Positions 33,508-40,379 of a stretch of 41,330 bases of DNA are shown in pieces. The DNA is from Bacteroidales bacterium (GTDB lineage: Bacteria > Planctomycetota > Planctomycetia > Gemmatales > Gemmataceae), in NCBI GenBank assembly GCA_026931725.1, contig JAIXLE010000216.1, positions 1 through 41,330 on the forward strand, in the 5' to 3' direction. Position numbers and translations under genes: made by a program. The notes beneath the pieces are model-generated. The model was not told the DNA's origin, did not search any database, and saw only the letters and a program-made list of their open reading frames with translations. Each line of letters begins with the position of its first letter. Position 1 is the first letter of the stretch.

Positions 33508-34560
33508 TCAGTTGAGGCTGTGCGCCGCGCCGATCATCAGACGACGGCATTCCTGGCACACACCGGCCCGGCCTCGGGCGAGCTGGCCTGCACCCAATCG
33601 CAGGCGGTGACGGTATTGCGGCAGCACGTTGTGGTCATGGCTGCCGACATAGGTGATCGCGTTGTGCAGGTCGTAGAACGTGAGGTCACTGCCCAGACCG
33701 CGAAGCTGTTCCTCAACGCGGCGGGCGGCTCCCGCCGAGATAAAGAACGGGCTTCGCCGCAAGCCCTGCATGATGGGACCGATGTCGCCATGTTCCAGCT
33801 TCTGCCGGGCCAGCGACTCAAGACCTTGCTTCACATGGTCCCAGTCGCGCCAGGCGGTTCGCCCGAACTCCCGGAGTGTCGTCATGAACTTCCGGTCGCT
33901 GTTCTGGCCCTGGCCGCGACGGAGCCGGTGCTTGCCGCCAGGACAGACGCGGGCCATCGCTCCATTGCGGCAGACCAGCCGAAAGCTTTCCGGCCCGACC
34001 TGCACGGCACCGTTTTCTTCGATGGTCAGATGCACGCCGCCGCACACGATGTCGCCCCGGTGGGGTTCGGCCTCCAAAGCAGGTGAGATCAGGGCCAAGT
34101 CGAGCCGTCGGTCGCCGCGTCCGTACTCGACGACCCGGATATCATTTGAAACCGTATGTTCCGGCACGCTCTCCAGCAGGGCTTGGACGGCCTGGGACGC
34201 CGGAAACTGGCCGAACTGCGGACGCTGCACGCGAAGGATCGCGTTATCGTTTGAAACGGTAACTTCGAGCGTCTCGTCCTCGCCGTGGAACTGGAACAGG
34301 CGGTGATTGAAACTGATGGACCGTAGGACGGGGTCGATATCCTTGAAGTAATCACTCGGAATCTGGGCCAGTTTCGCCAGGTCGATCATCGCTTCAGCCG
34401 CGATTTCCAATAGCTCGCCCTCCACCTGGAGCAATCCGCCCTCCGCCAGCAGCAGTTTGCCGGCAGACACCGGCTTAAACTCGCGGGACGATTCCTCATA
34501 TTCGAGGGCTTTGAGGTAATCGTTGGCGCTCGGGGCGTCATTCAGATGGCTGATGTGCAT
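33508..34560 (-). CDS. DUF932-like phage/plasmid protein
   Basis: The ATG at 34560 has GTGAGG upstream on the minus strand and gives 350 residues. A central region with LAQIPSDYFKDIDP, FRLVCRNGAMARV and the GDIVCGGVHL strand follows the pattern of DUF932, a domain of plasmid and phage proteins that often lie near ParB genes. The C-terminus holds a CQECRRLM cysteine motif. The frame is open upstream to 34848; a start at 34821/34824 would add a Lys/Pro/Thr/Ser-rich segment and a folded-looking stretch (RLIGEWFQAKSNFAIRL), so the true N-terminus is unsettled. It is the promoter-proximal gene of the minus-strand cluster. Confidence 0.72.
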   Translation of the reverse strand: MHISHLNDAPSANDYLKALEYEESSREFKPVSAGKLLLAEGGLLQVEGELLEIAAEAMIDLAKLAQIPSDYFKDIDPVLRSISFNHRLFQFHGEDETLEVTVSNDNAILRVQRPQFGQFPASQAVQALLESVPEHTVSNDIRVVEYGRGDRRLDLALISPALEAEPHRGDIVCGGVHLTIEENGAVQVGPESFRLVCRNGAMARVCPGGKHRLRRGQGQNSDRKFMTTLREFGRTAWRDWDHVKQGLESLARQKLEHGDIGPIMQGLRRSPFFISAGAARRVEEQLRGLGSDLTFYDLHNAITYVGSHDHNVLPQYRHRLRLGAGQLARGRAGVCQECRRLMIGAAHSLN

Positions 34561-35152
34561 GGCATCCTCACTTACTATTTCAAATGGTTGCTTGGGGACT
34601 TCTTGGCCGGGGCCGTTGACAGGCTTGTCGACTCGAACGAATTCTCCGGGTGAAAGCCTGATCGCAAAGTTGCTTTTGGCCTGAAACCACTCTCCAATCA
34701 GCCTCCTGGCAGGTGTTTTTGCCGCTTTCGGAGCGGATGACCTCGTCGATTTGGGTGGCGCGGTGAGCTTTGTCCTTGACGGTGTTTGTATACTCGCGGT
34801 CGGTGTCTTGGTTCTTTCCATCATTCGGCTGGAACATGTCGATACCAATGCGATCCTGCCTGGCGATCGCCGCAGCCAGTGATGGCCGGATTGTCCCCAG
34901 CCACTCGATCTGCGGACGAAAACGATGCCTGCTCGGAAAGCTTGTCATCGAGGCGTTCCTTCCCGACAATGGGGAACGGCGCTGCTGCTCTCGCAAGCCG
35001 GAAGCGGCCGTGTTTTGGCCTGCCCACCCCGACTTGTTTCACACCCAAATCGTAAGGGCGACCGGCGGAAGTTGCCCTCCATTACGGAGGGCGCAAGGCG
35101 GAATGATTCTGGAAACAGAGTGGAATCAGCAGGTTGCAAGGAGAATCGGATC
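34561..35152. other. Divergent intergenic region between the DUF932-like cluster and the XRE regulator
   Basis: These 592 bases separate the start of the minus-strand cluster from the divergent regulator gene. On the minus strand two overlapping frames are open (34580-34996 and the upstream extension of the DUF932-like gene to 34848), but neither gives a recognised domain. A frameshifted small gene is possible. A good ribosome-binding site AAGGAGAA lies at the right edge before the regulator start. I find no clear promoter by eye. Confidence 0.4.
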
Positions 35153-36307
35153 ATGCCAGAAGTGCGACCTGACGCCATCCTCCGCCTCCTGGCGGCAAAA
35201 GGCTGGAGCAAAGAGCGGTTGGCCAAGAAGGCCGGGGTCAATCCCAGGACGATCAGCAACATCCTGTCGGGAAAGCCCTTTCGCGCCGACACCCTGGGCT
35301 GTATTGCCGAAGCCTTGCGGGTTCCTGCGGCCGCGTTGCTGGTCGGCTATGAAGACGATCCGCTCGCTGTCGCCGGACGAGAGGATGCTTCCGTTCGGAT
35401 TTCGATTGATATCCCGTTGAAAGTGTTCAAACAGGAAGAAGTGCTCAAGCCCTGGATGGAAGCGTTCAAAATGCTGGCAACCCTTCAGAGTAACATCACG
35501 ATCAACGACATCCGCGAAGGGAGCGTCAAGCTTGATCTGTCTATGTCGGACACTGATGCCGCACGTCTCGTCCGTGCTTTCGCGGCCGGAAAGCTTGACC
35601 AAGCGAAGATCACACAGGTCGCCGTTCCCCGACAACTGATTTTCACGTTACTTTCCGGGTTGATGACCATTGGAGCGGCCAATCCGCTGTTTATCCCGCT
35701 GCTGCCGTTTGTGGGATACTTCCTGCTGAAACAGAGGCTGAGTCAGGCGGGAATCTCCACGACGTTCCAGGATGGAAACGTGGTGCTGACCAGGATTGAG
35801 GAGACGACCACGCCACCACAAGCCGCGTCAGCAAAATCATCCGACGCGGCGGAAATCAGGACAGCGATTGAATTGACGACCCCGGATTATCTCTTGCCGG
35901 CCCTGCCATGCACGATCACGCTTTTGCTCGAACCGGCCGAGGGAAATCAGCCGTCATCCACGGACCTGGGGGAACAACTTGAAAACCTGCTCAAAACGAG
36001 ACCGACGCTCGCAGCAGGCGTCAGCCGGACGGAAACGTCGGTTCCCTGGGGCGGGAGCCTGCAACTGCATCTCCCGGCTGCCGAGGCGCTCCGCGAAATG
36101 TCGGAAGTGATACTCACGCATTTCCTGGATACGCCGACCAAGCTCACCATCGGGTACAGTAAAGAGTTCCGTTCAGATGCGGGCGAACTCGCTCTGAAGT
36201 CCAGAATGCGCATGTCGCTCTCGTCCGATGTCTGGGAATCGGTCGCTCAAGAAATTGCCGGCCTCCTCGCAGAGCCGAATACACCGGAATCTGGCCCGGA
36301 CGAATAG
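35153..36307 (+). CDS. XRE-type regulator with hydrophobic core segment and extra sensor-like domains
   Basis: The ATG at 35153 follows AAGGAGAA at normal spacing. In the 384-residue protein an N-terminal Cro/C1 helix-turn-helix (about 7-62; WSKERLAKKAGVNPRTISNIL) is followed by a region at about 78-157. Its pattern INDIREGSVKLDLSMS, then AARLVRAFAAGKLD, resembles the small effector-associated domains found in planctomycete signalling proteins. Residues 161-193 are strongly hydrophobic (LIFTLLSGLMTIGAANPLFI, LLPFVGYFLL) and may enter the membrane. A C-terminal part (about 240-375) has no recognised family. It is divergent from the ATPase cluster, so it probably controls that cluster. Confidence 0.8.
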   Translation: MPEVRPDAILRLLAAKGWSKERLAKKAGVNPRTISNILSGKPFRADTLGCIAEALRVPAAALLVGYEDDPLAVAGREDASVRISIDIPLKVFKQEEVLKPWMEAFKMLATLQSNITINDIREGSVKLDLSMSDTDAARLVRAFAAGKLDQAKITQVAVPRQLIFTLLSGLMTIGAANPLFIPLLPFVGYFLLKQRLSQAGISTTFQDGNVVLTRIEETTTPPQAASAKSSDAAEIRTAIELTTPDYLLPALPCTITLLLEPAEGNQPSSTDLGEQLENLLKTRPTLAAGVSRTETSVPWGGSLQLHLPAAEALREMSEVILTHFLDTPTKLTIGYSKEFRSDAGELALKSRMRMSLSSDVWESVAQEIAGLLAEPNTPESGPDE

Positions 36308-36351
36308 GCAATCAGCCGATCCGAAGGCGATCGTCGTTGGCGGTAGAGGGC

Positions 36352-36368
36352 GTTAACCTGCTGTTAAC
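36352..36368. promoter_or_regulatory. Paired GTTAAC palindromes, possible operator
   Basis: Two GTTAAC hexamers, each itself palindromic, stand at 36352-36357 and 36363-36368, 11 bp apart centre to centre, about one helical turn. They lie between the XRE regulator gene and the small gene at 36405. The spacing suits binding of a dimeric protein on one DNA face; the binding protein is unknown. Confidence 0.3.
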
Positions 36369-36404
36369 CATCCTCGGTGTAGACTGCCAGTTCAACGATG
36401 ATGG

Positions 36405-36749
36405 ATGGAATGGATGGCGATACATACCAACGTGGAAATTGGAATCCTGACGAAAGTCAATGAGTTAGCATCCCGATACGGCTTGGAACCCACGGATTTT
36501 GTAGCAGAGTACAAGGACGAACTGTTGCCCAACCCTGCCTTGGATGGACAATTGGATTCAACGGGACGGAGCGTCCTGGAATACATAGTCTTGCCAAATC
36601 AACCGTCCAAACTGGAACGGTTTGAACTGATGCTGGAAACGCTCGGTATCTCGAATGAGTCAGGGCAACTGATCGCAGATGACAGTGAGATCATGCAGGC
36701 CCTCAACAAGGCCCTGGAACTCGCTCCACGGGCAAGAACGCGCCCCTGA
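36405..36749 (+). CDS. Small hypothetical protein
   Basis: Starts at 36405 or, three codons later, 36414 (the ATGGATGG context has several ATGs) give about 114 or 111 residues. The product is acidic and helical (ILTKVNELASRYGLEPTDFV, KLERFELMLETLGIS, EIMQALNKALELAP) with no cysteines, signal peptide or membrane segment. I do not recognise it. The regular helix pattern and the absence of a competing frame make it a probable gene. It may belong to the regulator's transcription unit. Confidence 0.5.
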   Translation: MEWMAIHTNVEIGILTKVNELASRYGLEPTDFVAEYKDELLPNPALDGQLDSTGRSVLEYIVLPNQPSKLERFELMLETLGISNESGQLIADDSEIMQALNKALELAPRARTRP

Positions 36750-37085
36750 AGGAAGACGGGGAGTACCCCCGCAGCGTCAAGGATGCCCGCCGGCGTCCAG
36801 CGCGGCTCCTCCCCGATCTTCCGCGCTCACCAAGCCTCGCTTGTGCAGACCGAGTGCCCCTCCGCACCAGCCGTCCTTGACCCTGCTCCCCCTTCGCATC
36901 AATGGGCTTTTGCCCTCCCTTCCGTCAAAAATGCTGTTCGCGTTTCGCGTAAGGAGGATTTCATCTATACAGGGAAATCAGCACCGGCAAGGCTCCCGTT
37001 GGTCGCCGGAGAATCTCACTTGTACAGGGCCGGATATGATTTTGAGGCAAGCATCGTCCTCAGAACTCCCTTGCTGGTGGCCTGG
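36750..37085. other. Intergenic region without a recognised gene
   Basis: These 336 bases lie between two converging genes. The plus-strand frame 36783-37145 crosses it but has no domain and overlaps the acyltransferase end, so I do not call it. No hairpin, repeat or RNA gene was found by eye. It could mark the right border of the integrative element, but no copy of the left-end sequence is visible. Confidence 0.4.
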
Positions 37086-38072
37086 TTACTTGGCTGGCAT
37101 GAGGATTTTGCGAGCAAGGCCATTCTTCGGCAGATTATGGAGTAGAAGACCGATACCCATGCTGAATGCCAGACAGATGACAAAAAGCAACAACCTGTGC
37201 ATTTCAGTGTTCCCAAAGAGCCAAATAGGCACAGCGTGCAGGAGAATAATTGGCGTTGCCATCTGCACAAACGCAGTCACCATATAGGCTATCGGGCGAG
37301 GAATGACCACGGCCACGGACTTTGAAATCACAAGAGCCGAATAGGAAATCAATATCACGACGGCCATACTGAGGATTGGCGTGCCAAAGTGCCCTTGTTT
37401 AAGGAACATCTTGTGGGCGCATCCATTGCAAATTAGAAAGATCGACAAGAATCCTGCGGAAACCGCAAACATACGGGGGTGTGTTATACACCTTTCGATC
37501 TTCCTGAAGAATTCTCCGGCCGCGATGAATGTGACGCACGAAAAGCCAACACCAATCGCTAACGGTAACTTACTCAACTGTGGGCCAACGATGGTCGAAA
37601 GGGCGCTCAAGGCTATCATCGCGCGGTAGAGGCGGCGATCGAGGCTTGACGCAAAACGATAGACGACACAGGCGACAAAGATGGCTGTCATAAACCAGTA
37701 AGCGGTATAGGGGGAGGTGAGATACCGGCCGCCGGCGAGTATCGCCGCAAAATGCCTGAGATAGCCAGAAGTCGATGCTCCAGACTGAAAGTAATCGTAG
37801 GAAACAAGAATGGAAACAAAGACCATCCACCCCAGGTAGGGTAGCAACAGCTTTTTTGCCCGGTGTGCTGCTTCGGATCGAAGTGAACGTTTATTTGACC
37901 ATAAATATCCAGCAATAACGAAGAATATGGCAACGTAGCCACCGAGCGGTGACTCGACCCAGACATGGCCGCCAACAACACACAGGATGCCGAACATCCG
38001 AACGACATCGATCGATACCACACGTTCATTCGGTGGCCAGGAGTCGGCAGTCAGTTCTTGTTGCGGCTCCAT
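37086..38072 (-). CDS. Acyltransferase family 3 membrane protein
   Basis: The 328-residue protein starts with a polar tail, then SIDVVRMFGILCVVGGHVW. This is the R-x-x-x-x-x...V-x-x-H opening of acyltransferase-3 (PF01757) proteins with the catalytic histidine, followed by GYVAIFFVIAGYLWSNKRS, the F-F-x-I-S/A-G-Y-L segment. About nine to ten hydrophobic helices follow. These inner-membrane enzymes O-acylate sugars of surface polysaccharides or lipids. It stands alone, convergent with the small gene upstream. It lies near the exosortase locus, so a link to cell-surface modification is possible but unproven. Confidence 0.88.
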   Translation of the reverse strand: MEPQQELTADSWPPNERVVSIDVVRMFGILCVVGGHVWVESPLGGYVAIFFVIAGYLWSNKRSLRSEAAHRAKKLLLPYLGWMVFVSILVSYDYFQSGASTSGYLRHFAAILAGGRYLTSPYTAYWFMTAIFVACVVYRFASSLDRRLYRAMIALSALSTIVGPQLSKLPLAIGVGFSCVTFIAAGEFFRKIERCITHPRMFAVSAGFLSIFLICNGCAHKMFLKQGHFGTPILSMAVVILISYSALVISKSVAVVIPRPIAYMVTAFVQMATPIILLHAVPIWLFGNTEMHRLLLFVICLAFSMGIGLLLHNLPKNGLARKILMPAK

Positions 38073-38224
38073 ATGCAGCCGAATCCACTGTAGTTATTTC
38101 CAAACTGAGTCTATAACGGAAGTGACTTAATAAAGTGTTGATCTTCCATATCCATGCAACTCGGTGTCGTTGTAACCCAACCCGGATGTAGCCGAGCCGC
38201 TGTCCCCTCGTGACCACGGCCTGA

Positions 38225-38608
38225 TCAACGAATCTGGACGATTTCAACATCCAGACGCAACATCGCCCATTTTCGATCGGCGGTGACGACCATCGCTTTC
38301 TGGGACATTCCGAGTGCCAGACACGCACAATCACCCAAGGACAATCCCTGTCCTCGGGTGATATTATGGATCGAGGCGGTCAGCATGGCTTGTTGGTTGT
38401 CGAAGGCCATGATCGGGATCTGGAGCCGCTGGACCTGATTGGCGGCGGCAGGCAGGGCAGCCCCGTATCGGCCAAGCTGGCTGTAGGTTTCGGCCAGATT
38501 CACGGCCGACATGATGCAGCGGGAAAGCATCGGCACCACCTTCTCGCCGCCCGGTTCCTGGTGCAGAAAAGCCAGTAAAGCCGAGGCATCCAGAACGACG
38601 CTAGTCAC
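38225..38608 (-). CDS. PIN-domain ribonuclease toxin (VapC-type)
   Basis: I choose the GTG at 38608 as start: it gives TSVVLDASALLAFL right at the N-terminus and overlaps the antitoxin gene's end by 8 bases (GTGACTAG), with AGGAGG upstream. The 127-residue product has the PIN acidic residues: Asp in LDASALLAF, Glu in NLAETYSQL, Asp in LSLGDCACLALG and Asp in VTADRKW. Such proteins cut tRNA or rRNA when free of antitoxin. Upstream in-frame codons (to 38632) belong to the antitoxin region. Confidence 0.88.
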   Translation of the reverse strand: MTSVVLDASALLAFLHQEPGGEKVVPMLSRCIMSAVNLAETYSQLGRYGAALPAAANQVQRLQIPIMAFDNQQAMLTASIHNITRGQGLSLGDCACLALGMSQKAMVVTADRKWAMLRLDVEIVQIR

Positions 38609-38861
38609 GATCCTCCTGCACGGCTTCCGCAACGCGGTCGCGGATCACGACATCCGACAGCACGACATCCTGCGGGATCGCGGCCCGAAAGAAATCTTGC
38701 ACTTCGTGGATCACCGTCGCCAGCGGACGCACCACGATGCCCGTTTCGATGGCTTCAAGAACCACGGGCGTTCCCGGTTCCATGCCGAACTGCTGGCACA
38801 ACTCGGCGGGAATGGCCACCCGACGACCCTGGCCGATTTTGGAATGGATGACAGGATTCAT
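38601..38861 (-). CDS. AbrB/SpoVT-type antitoxin (VapB-like)
   Basis: From the ATG at 38861 the product has 86 residues. It begins with NPVIHSKIGQGRRVAIPAEL, the swapped-hairpin AbrB DNA-binding domain (G-x-G-R-R/Q-V-x-I-P), followed by FGMEPGTPVVLEAIETGIVV. The C-terminal half is the toxin-binding part and ends within the toxin start. The AbrB type, rather than the ribbon-helix-helix type, is one of the usual partners of PIN toxins. The 27 open codons further upstream have no such character. It probably autoregulates the pair. Confidence 0.88.
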   Translation of the reverse strand: MNPVIHSKIGQGRRVAIPAELCQQFGMEPGTPVVLEAIETGIVVRPLATVIHEVQDFFRAAIPQDVVLSDVVIRDRVAEAVQEDRD

Positions 38862-39338
38862 AGCGGCATCCCTGCGTTGGAAGTGTGACAAGCTCTTTTG
38901 ACCGTGCCACAGATGCTGGTGATTGTCAACAAAAAGAAGCATGGCCTGTCAAGCGATCTCTATGACCTTAATGAGCAACCTGTCAGGAAATGGAAAACGG
39001 ACATTGGCTGTCGTCGACATCCAATACACCTTCTGACGTCAGGTTAAGGTGTACTCATTCTGGACGCTATTCTGATCGTGGATCGAAGTTGATGCAAAGC
39101 ATTGTTGCATCATCTGCGTCATATACTGCTACCCGCATTGGTCGAAGTGCGGGTTGTCGGTAGGACGTGCTCACTGCGATAACAAATGACACGGCGACAG
39201 TCCCTTGAACTCATCGACCGGATCAGTCACCTCGTCCCAGAACAGGATCTGCCGGTTTGGTGGGAGTTCCGACGCCCCGTTCGCTACCGAACAGGAGCGT
39301 TCCCACGGGTGTGGCTCCTGAGCAACGAGTCGAACGGG
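38862..39338. other. Intergenic region with one palindrome
   Basis: This 477-base gap holds no gene I can support. TGATGCAA (39090-39097) and TTGCATCA (39105-39112) form an 8-bp inverted repeat with a 7-base spacer, which may be an operator or weak hairpin. A plus-strand frame at 39186 opens with protein-like residues but runs into the antisense of the exosortase gene and is not called. Confidence 0.4.
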
Positions 39339-40367
39339 TTATTTGCTCTCGCGGGCGAGGCCCCTGTAAATCCAACCGGCATAGACGCAAAACACGATGG
39401 TGTAGAGCAGCCATCCCACATTGTCGTGAAACATCGCAAACATCACGTCCAACAACGCATGAGCGGGTGTACCAACCGGAGAACTGGCCCCGATGCTGCC
39501 AATGGCAACCAACAGCAGGATTCTCATCGCGTTGCACAGGAACACGATGAGAATCCCGGCCAAAAACACCAGCAACAGGCTGATGCGGCGAACCGATTTC
39601 CATTCCAGCAGGATGAAAATGGACAACAGGCAGCAAAACAGTGTGATGCCATCCATCCCGCTGCACGGAGGGGCCAACAGGACTTCAAAGCCACGCATGC
39701 CAATCACCATGTCCGGAGGTCTCGGCACAACGGTCAAGTCGATCTGTAGAATCGCGGCCGCCAACTGCATCATCGAGATGGTGGCCGACTTCAATACCTC
39801 CCAGCCGCTTTCAAATAGGGTGTCATAGATGTAGAGCGAGCTCCCCAGGAAAGTGGCCAAGCAGGCGGTACGAGGCTCAATCAGCACCGCACGGACCAGT
39901 CGCACGACGCCCGTTTCTAAAACGAGTGTGGCCAGCACCGCGGACGCCGTCGCCCAGTGCCGATAGGGCTGCCAGTATGGATAACCGGCGCAGAGAGCGG
40001 CGAAGGCGATCAGGATGTAGACCAATGGCACGAGAATACGATGGAGCTTGCCGCGAGGAGGATTTCCGCCGTCCCACGTACTCACCCAGAGCATAAACGC
40101 AACCGGAACCGGAATCGAATAGCCCACATTCACCGGCCAACGCCACCCATGATGCGCAAAGGAGTCCCTGATGAATAACAACACAAACAACAGGATATAT
40201 GCCGGGACTACCAGCTCCAGCCGGTAATACCAAGCGATCACCTCGCGAGGGATTAACGCCACGCATGCTCGGATCGATTGACGCAGCAGAGGAAATCCCC
40301 AATGAAAGCCCGTTTGGGCTTTCCGACAGGCGTGTAGGAGCAGTTTTTGGATAGGCTCAACCAGCAC
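39339..40367 (-). CDS. Exosortase (transpeptidase-like protein-sorting enzyme)
   Basis: The GTG start at 40367 gives 342 residues with about eight to nine membrane helices. The catalytic signature is complete: Cys235 in LLAPPCSGMDG, Arg282 in CNAMRILLLV and His314 in FHDNVGW, the Cys/Arg/His triad of exosortases. Family members cut C-terminal PEP-CTERM-like signals and attach the protein to the outer surface. The gene starts 12 bases after the stop of a protein with such a tail, so the two are co-transcribed. The N-terminal extension of about 40 residues has no recognised domain. It does not look like the EpsH polysaccharide-linked type, since no EpsH operon genes are near. Confidence 0.93.
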   Translation of the reverse strand: MLVEPIQKLLLHACRKAQTGFHWGFPLLRQSIRACVALIPREVIAWYYRLELVVPAYILLFVLLFIRDSFAHHGWRWPVNVGYSIPVPVAFMLWVSTWDGGNPPRGKLHRILVPLVYILIAFAALCAGYPYWQPYRHWATASAVLATLVLETGVVRLVRAVLIEPRTACLATFLGSSLYIYDTLFESGWEVLKSATISMMQLAAAILQIDLTVVPRPPDMVIGMRGFEVLLAPPCSGMDGITLFCCLLSIFILLEWKSVRRISLLLVFLAGILIVFLCNAMRILLLVAIGSIGASSPVGTPAHALLDVMFAMFHDNVGWLLYTIVFCVYAGWIYRGLARESK

Positions 40368-40379
40368 TGCGGTAACCAG

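Noticed and set aside
32887..34086. 399-codon plus-strand frame crossing the ParB-like and DUF932-like genes
   Set aside because: It spans two well-supported minus-strand genes and has no recognisable domain.
36783..37145. Plus-strand 120-codon frame
   Set aside because: Low-complexity Pro/Ser/Ala content, no domain, no ribosome-binding site and overlap with the acyltransferase gene.
39186..39749. Plus-strand frame starting MTRRQSLELIDRI opposite the exosortase gene
   Set aside because: Only the first ~50 codons look protein-like; the rest is the antisense of the exosortase coding sequence and is Gln/His-rich as expected for a shadow frame.
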